From positions 41,535,578 to 41,599,577 of the forward strand of contig NC_084793.1 in the NCBI RefSeq assembly GCF_963169125.1: a stretch of 64,000 nucleotides of DNA. Direction: 5' to 3'. The translations under genes were made by a program, and so were the position numbers. Origin of the DNA: Humulus lupulus. Taxonomy: Eukaryota; Streptophyta; Magnoliopsida; Rosales; Cannabaceae. The notes beneath the pieces are model-generated. The model was not told the origin of the DNA and made no database searches. It saw only the letters and a list, made by a program, of their open reading frames with translations. Shown here piece by piece: positions 34,808 to 46,736 of the stretch (positions within the stretch are counted from its first letter, which is position 1; each line of letters starts with the position of its first letter).

Positions 34808-36150
34808 ACTATCCCCTCCTTACAGGAATTTCATCCTCGAAATTTTACCTAAATAGCTCAGGATACTGATCCTGCATGTTGGACTCTAACTCCCAGATTG
34901 CCTCCTCGACCTTGTTTTTCCTCCATTATATCTTAACCAAAGTTATGGTTTTGTTCCTTGGGACCTTGTCCTTCCTGTATAGTATCTTGACTAGTTGTTC
35001 CTCATAGGAGATATCTGCCTATAGCTCCAGATCCTCATAATTCAACACATGAGTCACGTCTGACACATACTTGTAAAGTGTCAAAATATGAAATACATTA
35101 TGTACGGCTGACAATGTCGGAAGTAAGGCCAATCTATATTCCACCTGACCGATCCTCTCCAAGATCTCAAACGATCCTAAAAATCTAGGGCTCAACTTGC
35201 ACTTTTTCCCAAACCTCTTCACCCTTTTCCATGGTGAAACTCTAAGGAAGACATAGTCTCCCACCTAGAACTCCAAATTCATGCGCTTCGAATCAGCATA
35301 ACTTTTCTGTCTACTCTGAGAAGCGAGCATTCGAGCTCTAATCTTCTCAATAGCCTCATTGGTCCTCTGAACTGCCTCAGGACCCAAGTATTTCCTTTCT
35401 CCTGCCTCATCCCAATGAATGGGCGATCTGCATTTCCTACCATACAGCATCTCATAAAGAGCCACCCCAATGGTCGACTGATAGCTGTTGTTGTAGGAAA
35501 ACTCTATCAAAGGCAAATACTTACTCCGTGACCCTTCAAAGTCTAGCACACATGCTCACAACATGTCCTTTAATATCTGAATCGTCCTCTTAGATTTTCC
35601 ATCTTTCTGAGGATGATAAGCAGTACTAAACTTCAACTGTGTACCCGTAGCCTTCTGCAAACTTCCTCAAATCTTGGAAGTAAAGGTGGGGTCCAGATTT
35701 GACATGATCAACCTTGGAGCTCCATGAAGGCGCACTATCTCTCTCACATAGAGATCTGCGTAATGGTCAACTATATATGTCGTCCTCACTGGTAAGAAGT
35801 GAGCTGATTTGGTGTATCGATCCATGATAACACACACTGAATCATGTTGACCCACGGTCCTTGGTAACCCAACCATAAAATCCATTGTGATATCCTCCTA
35901 TTTCCACTCTAGGATATGAAGAGGTTGTAATAGCCTTGCTGGTCTCTGATGCTCAGTCTTGACCTGCTGACATGTCAAGCACTTAGCCACATATTTAGTC
36001 ACATCCCTCTTCATCCTAAGCCACCAATATAGTGATCTCAAATCTGGATACATTTTCGTGGTTCTTGGATGAAAAGAGTAAGGGTGGTATGAGATTCATC
36101 AAGAATCTCCCATCTGATAACAGCATCCATCAGAACACAAATTTGACCAT
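34808..36150 (-). pseudogene. Tekay integrase with chromodomain
   Basis: Minus strand. Integrase core: MDFMVGLPRTVGQHDSVCVIMDRYTK.AHFLPV (35885 downward) and Y..EIVRLHGAPR.I.S..DP.FTSKI, where the second catalytic Asp lies in the SNLDP box. Then GVALYEMLYGRKCRSPIHWDE and the GDYVFLRVSPWK..KRFGKK..LSPRFLGSFEILERIG C-terminal module (35264-35019). Last comes a decayed chromodomain with NKTITLVKI.WR...VEEAIWELES.M...YPELF (about 34960-34850) typical of Tekay. Broken by stops and frameshifts near 35560, 35650 and 35020. Confidence 0.8.
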
Positions 36151-37100
36151 TTTATCTCAGCAAGCCTGTATCTGACATTGTATACTCCTTAGCCACTCCA
36201 GCTAGGACGTCCCCTCTGATCCTTGTCAGTTTTGGATCACTCAACTGACTTTCCTTTATCCTTTCCAACAATGTAGATTGTAGCGTGATTTTAGCCAACT
36301 GGTCCACCAGCAACTCTATTCCAGCCTTGGTCATATCCTCTGCCAACTCCTTGGATATCTATCTCGCACTCTATAACTGTCCCATACCCTTCCAGCTTAA
36401 GGCATATGCCACCACGTTGGCCTTTCCTTGGTGATACATGATTTCACAGTCATAATCTTTTACCAACTCCAACCAACGCATTTGTCTCATGTTCAAGTCT
36501 TTCTGCGTGAAGAAATACTTTAGACTTTTGTGGTCAGTGTATATCTCACACTTCTCCCCATAAAGTTAATGCCTTCATACCTTTAATGCAAAGACCAATG
36601 CCGCCAACTCCAGATCATGAGTAGGGTACCTCTGCTGATATTCCTTCAACTGACGCGATGCATAGGCAATCACCTTTTCTGTCTACATAAGAACACAACC
36701 CAAACCCTGTCTCGAGGCATCACAGTAGACTACAAACTTCTCATGGTCTGTTGGAAGGCTCGAAATTGGAGCTGTAATCAATCACCACTTCAGTTCCTGG
36801 AAGTTGTTCTCACACTTATCTGATAACGCAAACTTCTGAATCTTGCGTGTCAGTTCTGTCAATGGAGTAGCCATCCTTGAGAACCCTTCCACAAAATGCA
36901 TGTAATAACTTGCCAATCCAAGGAAACTCCTGATCTCTGAGGCGTTCCTTGTCCTTGGCCAATCTCTGACTGCCTCAACCTTAGCTGGGTCCACCTTGAT
37001 CCCATCTCTACTGACAACGTGACAAAGGAAATTTCACCTGCGGTAACCAAAACTCACATTTCTTGAACTTCGCATACAATCTGTGTTCCCTCAGCCTCTG
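36151..37100 (-). pseudogene. Tekay RT end and RNase H
   Basis: Minus strand. RT tail REHRLYAKFKKCEFWL (about 37080), then [43 protein letters not shown] (36994-36782). RNase H follows with stops (hints of [19 protein letters not shown] near 36660 and of DHKSLKYFF near 36530), then the linker AKITLQSTLLERIKESQ (36346-36152). The catalytic YADD part of RT is not in the window. The sequence stops at about 37100 within the R.LREHRLY motif, where Athila-like LTR begins. Confidence 0.75.
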
Positions 37101-37965
37101 TTTAATTTATCACTCTACTTAGAATCCTAAATTATTAGATGAATAACAATTTTAAAATGACAATATAACAATTCAAAACCCTAATTAGTGGCCATCTAAA
37201 CAAGATTTTACAAGATTCATAGCATTCAAAATAGAAAAATATAAGCAATTTAATATAAAGGAATATAATAAATAAAATTATTAATGCATTCAAGATCTCA
37301 TGTCTAGAGTTTTGAAATAACCTTTAACCTAAAAGAAAACTACTCCATAATGAAATTCATGATCACAAACATAAATATTCAATGAAAACAACCAAGTTTT
37401 AGAGAAGAAAGAAAAACTAGATTGAAGAATGTAGATGCTATCTTTTCTTCTCCTCTAGTGCTCTAGACTCTAAAATTTTCAATCCAATGTTATTTTAAAA
37501 GTTAACCCTAAACTCTTTTATAGCCCCTTAAAAAATACATTTAAAATTTAAAATTAAGGAAAAAACTTGTCGTCGGCTGCGACAATTGTTGTTTCTCGTC
37601 GCAGCCACTGGAAGCCAATTTCCCAAAAATCATAAATAGTCTACGCCCAGTGGTTATTGGCAGCCACGGCCGCTGGGCTTTGTCTTGGAGGTCGCGGCCG
37701 GTGGCCTTTTTCAGCATGCCTCAATTTTCTTCAAAATCTTTAACTTTAGCCTCGAACCTCGAGTTTAGGGACTTCTAAAGCACTTCAAACCCATCCTAAA
37801 CTTCATTTTCTTGAGTTTTATTGTCTCCTGTCAATACCTAGCCCCAAAATACACAACATTCATCAATAAAATCTCATAAAATATTTTATAGCCTAAAAAT
37901 CAAAGACACATAAAAATGCTCAAAATTAACACTATCAAAGTAAGAAAGGACAACAAATACATAAC
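37101..37965 (-). repeat. Athila-like LTR, 5' part (minus strand)
   Basis: AT-rich sequence with the wording of the minus-strand Athila LTR at 7496-8672. It contains a GC-rich block (37566-37715: 'cgtcggctgcgac', 'cagccacggccgctgg', 'ggtcgcggccggtgg') about 250-400 bases from its start. It is probably the rest of the LTR whose 3' end is 32243-32328, split by the Tekay element. No gene. Confidence 0.5.
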
Positions 37966-37969
37966 CTAA

Positions 37970-39480
37970 AATGCCATTATCATCAACTCATATGAAGAGG
38001 CAGTAAAATGTTCAGATTCAAAGCATTGGATTGATGCTATGAAGGAGGAGATGAGGTCCTTGTACAAGAATGGTACTTGGATGCTAGTTAATAGACCCAA
38101 AGACAAGAATGTATTAGCATGTAGATGGTTGTTCAAAGAAAAAGATGGTATGAATGATCTAGAGCCAGTGAGATACAAAGCAAGGTTGGTTGCTAAGGGC
38201 TTCACTCAAAAGGAAGGAGTAGATTTTACAAAGATTTTCTCACCAATTATTAAATATAAAACCATAAGAATCATGTTATCTTTTGTTGCCCAGTTCGATC
38301 TGGAACTCGACTAGATGGATGTAAAAACTGCATTTTTACATGGTGACTTAGAAGAGATTATTTACATGGAGCAACCAATTGGGTTTGAGATGTTCAAAGG
38401 CCAAGATAAAGTTTGTTTGCTCTAGAGATTGTTGTATTGTCTCAAGCAATCACCTTGACAGTGGTATAAATGTTTTGATGGGTTCATGATAAAAGCATGG
38501 TTTTTAAAGGAGCTACAATGATCCTTGCCTCTACTTCAAAGGACAACAATTCAAAGATGTTGAGTAATCACTGTTGTATGTGAATGATATGCTGTTGATT
38601 AGTGACAAAAGGGACAAGGTGAATAAGTTGAGGCTCTTCTCAAAACAGATTTTGAAATGAATGATTTGGGCATGGCTACAAGGATTTTAGGTATGAAAAT
38701 TAAGAGAAATAGGGAACAACATACCATCTTCATCACTCAGAAGTCTTATGAGGAAACTGTTCTAAAAAGGTTTTCTATGAAGGCTTCTAAAGTTGACAAA
38801 CAGCCATTGACAAGTCAATATTAACTTACAAATATTGATTTTCCTAAAACTGAGTTTGAAAAGGAAGTTATAGCCAAGGTACCTTACTCTAATGTTGTTG
38901 GAGCTATAATGTATCTAATGCTTTGCATTAGGCCTGATTTAGCACACTTTATTAGTGCTCTAAGTAGATACATGGCAATTCCCGGAAGAATTCATTGGGA
39001 TGCTATAAAGTGGTTGTCGCGTTATTTGATTAATATTACTATACATGGGTTGGTGTACAAGCAGCATCATAATCAGGTGGAAATCATTGGGTTTGTAGAC
39101 TCAGATTATGTTGGAGATCGTGACACTAGAAAATCTACTACAATCTATTACTTTACAGTAAGTGAGAATTGTGTGAGTTGGAAGTCTCAACTACAATCTG
39201 TAGTTGCACTTTCAACTACTGAAGTTGAGTACATGGCTACTATTGAAGCCATCAAAGAAGGTATTTGGATTCATTGTCTTCTAAAAGAGCTAAAAGTGTC
39301 CACAGGAAAAGCTACAATTTTTTTCGAATAGTCAAAGTGTCATACATTTGTATAAGAATCCAGTATTTCATGATCGGACTAAGCATGTGGAGATCAAGTG
39401 TCACTTTATTCGTGAGAAGGTCACTAAAGGTGTGATTAATGTCAAAAAAATTCCCCATAGAAGAGAAGCTCGCTAATGCT
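37970..39480 (+). pseudogene. copia RT and RNase H, 5' truncated
   Basis: Begins inside RT ([18 protein letters not shown], 38030). Then [36 protein letters not shown], a stop where family members have Q (38312-38314), [22 protein letters not shown], and YVNDMLLIS at about 38578, where the usual YVDD box has Asn for the first Asp. RNase H spans 38909-39331: RPDLAHFISALSRYM, GFVDSDYVGDRDTRKSTT, SWKSQLQSVVALSTTEVEYMA. The tail ([17 protein letters not shown]) is in another frame. Gag, protease and integrase are missing. Confidence 0.85.
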
Positions 39481-39630
39481 GGAACTAAGATATTGCCATT
39501 GAGAAAGTTTAACTACTACCTAAGCTTACTCGGAATTGATCATGGATGATAGTTGATGACTAAACTGGGATCCTTGGAAAGTTATGTTTATCTTTGCAAT
39601 CCATGTTTGATGAAAACCAAGGTAGAAATT

Positions 39631-40236
39631 TGTTAGAATGGTTGGTCTACATTAAACATCAACAAATCTTAAGTTTTTCTCCTAGTCTTGTCTAGGATTC
39701 TATCAGTCAAGTCTAGATTTATTTCTGGTATTTTTAAGTTTGTTGATAGTTGTACAGACTTTATAAATAGGTCATGTTATCTCATTTGTTAGAGGGTAAC
39801 GAGGACATATTTCATTTGTAAAGAACAAGAGCTATTTTAGAGAGCTTGAAAGAGAAACACTTGGGTTTTGGGTGAGAGATTTCTTTGTACATGGTCAAGT
39901 GTACTTGGGGTTTTCGCCTGGGTTTAGGGCATTGTAATCCATCAAGTGTAGAAGTTCTCAAGTGGTGACGAGCTGTAATCTCCATTGATGTTTAATAGTG
40001 CAGAGAAGAACATCTCAAGAGGAGTTCAAAGAGGATGTAGGCTCAAGTTTATTTGGGGTGAACCTCTATAATTCTTGGTGTTTATTTATTTTATTTTTCT
40101 TGCTGGTTTTATCTTGAATTTGTGCAAGTTGTGTCTACTAGTTTGTTGCCTTTGTGTTTGTAGATGAAGTTGGTGTGAGGAAGGTAAATTCATATTGTTA
40201 ATAGCCTTAGAAACTATTTAAGAATTAGTTCCAACA
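39631..40236 (+). repeat. copia 3' LTR
   Basis: Starts TGTTAGAATGG right after a purine-rich tract (39614-39630, ACCAAGGTAGAAATT) and probably ends TTCCAACA at 40236. Contains a possible TATA region (TTTATAAATAGG, 39758-39769). No 5' LTR is seen, since the element is cut at about 37970. The right edge is uncertain by some tens of bases because the neighbouring L1 reading seems to reach into it (see findings). Confidence 0.6.
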
Positions 40237-41585
40237 TGATGAACATCAAGTCCCTATTTAAGAGCCCACTGTAGACTCTGAATAATTTCCATGGCCTCCA
40301 TTTCTTGTGGTGAATAATAACCCTATATAGCTCTAGTAAAGGCAGCCCTGACACCTCCATTGGAATCACACATTAAGACACTAAACCCAACCTTATTAGC
40401 TCTACCATCAAAAGCAGCATCTATATTCATTTTAAATTTTCATGTAGCACGTGTTTCCCATTTGATTACCTCAGTTGAATGACTATTTGGACCAGAATGT
40501 GCATCCTGAGTAAGGTGATTCTGCTTTGCTCGCTTAAATTCCTCCAAATAAGAGTCGGCAAAACTTCTCATGATTGCAGCGGGTTTTGGTATGTGCTCAT
40601 GTATCTCATTGTTCCTTTTCGTACATATACTCCATATTATGCAAATAATTTGTTCCAATTCAGAGTTTGTGTGGACAATAGCCAAACGAAAAAGAATATC
40701 ACAGCCCCGCATGGTACCTATTGCCTACAAATTTACATCCAAAGAGGTTTGCCGCCAAACCCTTTTAGCCCGACGGCAGTGGAATAGTGTATGCCCAATC
40801 GATTCCCTAGCGTGTGAACAGAGGAAACAAGTTGCAGCGGTGATGATTTTCCTGTGGTACAAATTGACAACAGCTAGTTATAACATTATGAATCACTCTG
40901 CAAGAAATTTTTTTACCTTTGGTGGAAGATTTAAGGACCAAAATCTATGACACCATTGCCTATGCGAAATCGAACTGGAAGTTGATTCAGTGGCTGCTAA
41001 ATTTTTTAGCAAGTCTGTAACTAGTCTTAACTGTATAACAGCCAGAGGAGTGATGATGCCATATTAGAGAATCAGCCCTCGGTCTCAAACTTAAAGGTAT
41101 GGCTAGTATGTCAATACCACCAAAGTGTTGATTCAACACATCAAGAACCCACTGCCGATCTAGCGTAATATAGTGCGACATAGTAAAATATTGATCACCA
41201 CATAGTAAAAGGCGTGAAAGAAGAATATTCCAGCAGCCATGGATCAATTGCACAACAAACACTGTGACATGTACCAATTTTCCATCTTAGCCCTTCTGCA
41301 AAAGCTCATTTCCATAACATATGCTTAGCCAAGTTAAAGAAGGAAAATGGCCCGATCGTGCCTCCGAAAAAGAATTCTTGGGGAAGTATCTCTATTTAAG
41401 AACTTGAGCTAGAAGAGAATTTTGTGATTTAAGAATTATTCAAGCTTGTTTGGCCCAAAGTGCTTGGTTGAAATGTATAAAAGATCGGAACTCTATACCA
41501 CCATCATATTTCAATTGACAAAGGTGGTTCTAGCTTTTCCAATGAATTTTAGAGCCATTGAATATATAACTAATTGATCAAAGGT
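40237..41585 (-). pseudogene. L1 LINE ORF2, 3' part
   Basis: Minus strand. RT thumb-like end (about 41540-41300: IEFRSF..FNQALWAKQA, SLLAQVLK.RYFP..SF.EARSGH.PS), a zinc-finger RVT-type region (41277-40987: [24 protein letters not shown] and [22 protein letters not shown]), a linker (40712-40440: IICIIWSICTKRNNEIHEH), and an RNase H-like tail (MNIDAAFDGRANKVGFSVL.CDSNG, about 40430-40250). Stops and frameshifts throughout. 5' truncated at about 41585. No poly(A) is visible at the 3' side because the copia LTR abuts it. Confidence 0.75.
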
Positions 41586-42444
41586 AACACTCAAATTTTA
41601 TAAAAAGAAAATATAAACCTATTCAAATCCAATAAAATATATATAATACAATTACTAATATAACACTTGTAATATGAACTTCAGAATAAATAAGATTTTT
41701 GACCTCGAACTATTAATACTACTAAATCGTACATCTTGAATTTTTTACTTTATTATAAATCTTCCTCTAGCTATGCACAATAATAAGCTGTAAGACTTCA
41801 GTTAGTTTCTGTCCTATGTGGCTAATAGAACTGTCGTATAATTCAATTAAAAATTAATTTAAAAATAAAATTATAAAAAATTATTTTTAAAAATACAAAA
41901 ATAGTTTCAAAATTATATATTTTATTTTACTTCTTTTTTTCTTTTTTTTTCTTCTCCTTTTAAATTAAAATTGAAAAAAAGTAAAAAGTAAAAATATATA
42001 AATTATTTTAAAAGATTAAAAAATAAAAAATAATAATTTAAAAATTATAAAATTTATATTTGTTTTTACTTCTTTTTTTATTTCTTCTCCTTTTAAATTA
42101 ATATTAAAAAAATAAAAACTATAGATTTTAATAAATCAATTGAAAACTAAAAATAAAACTTCAATTAATAAAAAAAACTAACTTATTATTTTTTTACTTT
42201 TAATTTAAAAGAAAAAAAGAAGTAAAATATATATATAAATTTTGTAATTATTCTTTTAATCTTTTAAAATAATTTTTATTTTGAAATTATTTTTTAATAG
42301 AATTATACATGTGTCAGTACCACGTTAGTGCCCAAAGTGTCAAATAACTTCTCTGTTAGCCATATAGGACAAAAACTAACAAACGTCCTACAAAATCAAT
42401 AATGTGCATAGTTCGAGGGGAATTTCAAAAAATTTACTCAAAAA

Positions 42445-43011
42445 AGATTCACCTGATGACATGGCGAGACTAGGACGCACGTGGGATGCGTGTGACTATT
42501 TAAGTAATTATGTTCTGGTCGACCATCGACCAGAAGAGAATTCACTCGGCAAAAGTCATATTTCGTAGGCGACCAGGACTGGACGTAGTATATCAGATAT
42601 TTTCTAAAGATATTTGATCTTACATTTATGTAATAATTGCAATTTCCATTATGATTGAGATACGCTTGTATTAAATGTAATCAATGCATATCGACCCATT
42701 AGAAGACCCTTAAGCCTATAAATAAGACTCAAAGGGTTCATGAGAGGGATCTTTGGGATCTTGAGAGAGAGAATTATTGTTTTCACGCAATACTCTGTAT
42801 CTTTTGTTAAGCTTGTGAAACTCGGTAAACCCTATTTATTGATTGCAGGTTTTCATTACATCAATAAGAACACAAAGTAGATGTAGGTCATTACCATCAT
42901 CTGGGGCCGAACCACTATAAATCTTTGTGTCATTTATCTTTATGGCTTGAATTCATCTTACTTTTATCGTTTTACTTGAATCTGTGTTGTTGACCAAATC
43001 AAGAGTCAACA
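42445..43011 (+). repeat. gypsy 5' LTR
   Basis: Starts AGATTCACCTGATGAC (3' copy TGATTCACC) and ends AAGAGTCAACA. TATA box TATAAATA at 42717-42724, with the likely transcription start some 30 bases on. Followed by TTTTGGTGCTTTCATTGAG (43012-43030), a primer-site position used by Tat/Retand relatives. Confidence 0.75.
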
Positions 43012-43061
43012 TTTTGGTGCTTTCATTGAGAGCTTGAACTCAAGACCTCCAAGAAGATCAA

Positions 43062-45166
43062 ATGGCAAAAACAACTAGGAAAACTGGGCAAACCTCAGGT
43101 AATGAGCCAACCCAACCTCCTCCACAAGGCGTGGCTGAAGATGAGCCACAAGTGGAATTGGAAGAGGAGGAGATGGACTCTGAAACTTTAAGAATGACTC
43201 TGATTGTGTTGCAAGAAGAATTAACCAATTTAACGGCTAATCAAGAGAATATGGCTGAAATAATGGTGTTGCACCAAGGGAGATTGATAGGCAGCGCCAA
43301 GAGCTGAATGAGCGGCAGGCTGGCATGGACCGCCAGCAGAGGGATGCCACTACCGCCCTAGAGGTAACCATTCAGTTGGCCCAAGGACAGTCTGCACCTG
43401 CCTCCCAACCGGATCAGCCACCTAGTACTAACCCACAACAAACTCCACAATCAAATCACCCCCAACATTATCACAATCTGCCACAACCTGCAAACCCTCA
43501 GAGGCCAGAGCAACCCCCTGCTGCTCAACAGGAGAGGTCGTTCCAGGATCCTTAACAGCAGCCGCCATCTTGCGCTAGTCGAGATAACCCCCAGCATCAA
43601 AGGCAGAATAGGGCTGGACAGCATCCTAGAAGCCTTAGACACCAGACTGCTGAGGAACAAAACCCTCCGAGCCGAGGACAGCGTCCTTCTGGAAGCAGAA
43701 TACATGTGGAGTCAGGCTCTGCGGTCAGGGGTCTCCCACGACAAAATAATGTCAGGGGACCTACCGACCAACGCAAGCCTCCACCTATCAATAGGGACTT
43801 CCATCAAGGAGAGAGGGAAATAGCGCGAACAACAGGTCGCATCGTCATCAGCTATAATTTAGAGATGGCCATGATTATAATGAGGTGGATTCTGGTATAA
43901 GGAATGTTGGTCGGCAGCAAGAAGAAATGGGTGAAGAGTAGAACCCTCCACCAAGGGAGAACCGACCAATAAGCCAAAATGCTGGGGGGGCAACCTAAAC
44001 AGCCCAACGTCTTTGATCGACTGGGCGCGAGCGAGCAAAGGCGTAGGGAGGAAGATCTGAGGGATGTTCTCAATGATAGAAGGGAAAGACACGACAAGTA
44101 CTTCCCCCCAGCACTGGTCACTCCAATAGTACCAGATGTTGTACTGGCCCAGCTCGATGCTTTAAATCAGGCCGTCCAGTAACTGGTTGGGAACCAGACA
44201 TCCCATATAGAGTTTGATCGGAGAAAGGACACTCCATTTGTGCAAAGAATCGCTATGGCAGAGACTCCAAGCAAATTTAAAATGCTAGTCTTGCCCAACT
44301 TCACTGGATTAGAAGATCATGTATCTCACATTAACAAATTCGAGATACAGATGGACATCCAAAAGGTGTCAGACGATGCTCGGTGCAGAATTTTTCTGGC
44401 AACTTTATCTGAAACTTCCCAAGAGTGGTTTTTCAAATTCCCTCCAGCCAGTATAGTTTCTTGGGAAATGTTCATAAAGGAGTTTTATGGACAGTTCTAT
44501 GCTAGTCGGGTACATCCAACCGAAGCCAATCAACTGGTCAAAATTTGCCAGAAGGAAGGAGAGACCCTGAAGGGGTATGTTCAACGATTCATGCGAGCAG
44601 CTGCTAGGGCCAAGATAGTTGGGGATGAAGGAAATATGATGGCTCTTACTGGTAGGGTATGATGCCACTCATCTCTTTGGAACAGTTTGCAGAAGAATGG
44701 AGTCAAGAGTACTCAGGAATTTCTAGATCGAGCAGATAGGTACATCAAGCTCGAGGAGGTCATTGCCAATGAGGGAAAGTCTCCAACAGATGACCAGGGC
44801 CCAATATAATCTCCCGCCAAAGCCACCAATGAGTCTAGGAAGACCAATGGAAATGGCAAAAATAATGGGAAGACTAAGGGAAAAAGGGTGAACCACGAGC
44901 TGACGACGTCCAATAACAAGCGCCCGAAACAAAATAGATACGAACCAAGGTTCACCAATTATACGGCCCTAGTCGATAGCAGAGCAGAGATGTACCAGGC
45001 CACTCACACTATTGTTCCCTTCAGGGGACCATCCCCAATCAAGAAAGATATCTCCAAGCGAGATACTACCAAGTTTTGTCGTTTTCATAACGACTGTGGC
45101 CATGACACCAACGAGTGCAACCAGCTTAAGGAGAGATTGAGTTCCTTATCAGACAAGGACACATGA
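43062..45166 (+). pseudogene. gypsy gag (Tat/Retand-like)
   Basis: ATG at 43062 (MAKTTRKTGQ). The N-terminal part is low-complexity and Q/P/N-rich (43062-43555), with a frameshift near 43280 and a TAA at 43553. The gag core is at 44240-44662: FKMLVLPNFTGLEDHVSHINKFEIQM, CRIFLATLSETSQEWFFKFPPASI.SWE.F, FYGQFYASRVHP, LVKICQKEGETLKGYVQRFM. A zinc knuckle of the C-F-H-x2-C-G-H-x4-C form (FCRFHNDCGHDTNECNQL) lies near 45078. A stop or shift occurs near 44660. It would form the particle shell if intact. Confidence 0.8.
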
Positions 45167-45419
45167 GGAGGTATGTGCGAGTAGCTGGAGGTTCTCAGCG
45201 AGAGACTCAAGGAGGCAACAAGTAGGCACCTGTACGCCAACGTTCGCCCCCTTTACAGCCAGTTCCAGTTGCTGGTACATTACTGACCATCTGTGGAAGA
45301 CCACACATAGCAGGTGACAGTGAGAAGGTGAGGGAAAGATAGCCTGAACCTTACGTCACGACCAGGATATTAAAATGTTGAACGTAGAGGAGCGAACTCC
45401 CAAAAAAGCTCGAACAAAG

Positions 45420-45842
45420 GAAGAATCGATAACTTTCTCTGAGCTTAATGCTCAGCATGTTCGATTCCCCCATTCAGATCCTCTAGTCATGGATGTCCAA
45501 ATCGCCAATATGATAGTCAAGTGAGTGTTAGTAGATACAGGAAGCTCAGTCAACATTCTGTATAAATCTTCACTGGAGAGAATGAAATTGTCAGTGCAAG
45601 ATTTGGAACCATGCAACCAAACCATTTATGGTTTTTCCGATGAAGGGCTCGCGCCAACTCGGTCGGTCAGGCTCCCAATCACAGCAGGAACTGCACCTGG
45701 GAACAGGACATTACTCACTACTTTCATAGTGGTTGATTGTCCTTATGCATATAATACTGTGATTGGAAGGCCTATTCTAGTCGATCTGCGAGCAGTGAGC
45801 TCGGTCTGGCACTTGGCTATGAAGTTTCAAACTGACGCATGA
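45420..45842 (+). pseudogene. gypsy aspartic protease
   Basis: HVRFPHSDPLV-type lead-in, a TGA directly before the active site (CGA to TGA would explain it), then VLVDTGSSVNILYKSSL with the catalytic DTG, PITAGTAPGNRTLLTTFIVVDCPYAYN and VIGRPILVDLRAVSS.WHLAMKF. Length and order match the protease of Tat/Retand elements. The DTG box itself is intact. Downstream pol is deleted. Confidence 0.8.
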
Positions 45843-46168
45843 GTGGGATGCGTGTTAGGAAATCAACAGGAAGCGCGGGAATGTTATAATTCCTCGATCA
45901 CCAAAGAAAAAAGAGGCGGATCGGGGGAAAAAGCCGAGAAAAAGGTTGCTATTGGCAAATGAAGTACAAGCCCAATTAGGTGAACAGGTCACCAAATAGG
46001 GTGTTGCCCAAAGTGAGGATAGAGACTTAGATCCTCTCTTTGGGGATTTTGAAGAAATATTTAACCCATGGAGGACCTCGAGGAGGTCCAATTAGAAGAA
46101 GCAGATTCGACTAGGGTTGTGAAATCGATAAAAGCTTAGAGACAACAACAAAAAACAAACTGGTGGAA

Positions 46169-46736
46169 TGATTCACCTGATGACATGGCAAGACTAGTAT
46201 GCACATGGGATGTGTGTGACTATTTAAGTGATTACGTTCTGGTCGGCCATCGACCAGAAGAGAATTCACTCAGCAAAAGTCATATTTTGTAGGCGACCAG
46301 GACTGGACGTAGTATATCAGATATTTTCTAAAGATATTTTATCTTGCGTTTATGTAATAATTGTAATTTCCATTATGATTGAGATATGCTTGTATTAAAT
46401 GTAAACAAGGCCTATCGGCCCATAAGAAGACCCTTGAGCCTATAAATAAGACTCAAAGGGTTCATGAGAGGGATCTTTGAGATCTTGAGAGAGAGAATTA
46501 TTGTTTTCACGCAATACTTTGTATCTTTTGTTAAGCTTGTGAAACTCGGTAAACCATTATTTACTGATCGTAGGTTTTCATTACATCAATAAGAATACAA
46601 AGTGGACGTAGGCCATTACCATAATCTGAGGCTGAACCACTATAAATCTTCGTGTCATTTATCTTTATGGCTAGAATTAACCTTACTTTTATCGTTTTAC
46701 TTGACTCCATGTCGTTGACCAAATCAAGGGTCAACA
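46169..46736 (+). repeat. gypsy 3' LTR
   Basis: Partner of 42445-43011. Starts TGATTCACC after a purine-rich GGTGGAA and ends AAGGGTCAACA. TATA box TATAAATA at 46441-46448. Confidence 0.75.

Larger units (their letters stand above)
32329..37100 (-). mobile_element. Tekay-type chromovirus element, minus strand, 5' half lost
   Basis: 3' LTR (34807-32329), polypurine tract (plus 34808-34820, ACTATCCCCTCCT), then pol from integrase/chromodomain up to RNase H and the end of RT, cut at about 37100. Gag, protease, most of RT and the 5' LTR are missing. It lies in an Athila-like LTR whose two parts flank it (32243-32328 and 37101-37965), so it was inserted there and then lost its 5' half. Confidence 0.75.
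42445..46736 (+). mobile_element. gypsy LTR element with gag and protease only
   Basis: Two LTRs (42445-43011, 46169-46736) of about 567 bases, similar at roughly nine in ten positions by eye with mostly transition differences, flank an internal region of 3.2 kb with gag and protease. After protease only the first ~20 residues of the RT linker remain (EEVQLEEADSTRVVK, about 46085), then the 3' LTR. RT, RNase H and integrase are absent. Domain style fits Tat/Retand. Flanks AAAAA/AAAAC are a weak target duplication. It is inserted in the right arm of an inverted-repeat element. Confidence 0.8.

Noticed and set aside
40479..40950. Two plus-strand ORFs of 102 and 126 residues
   Set aside because: Antisense to the L1 ORF2 remnant; no domains.
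43451..44121. Minus-strand ORFs of 64-89 residues
   Set aside because: Antisense shadows of the gypsy gag region.
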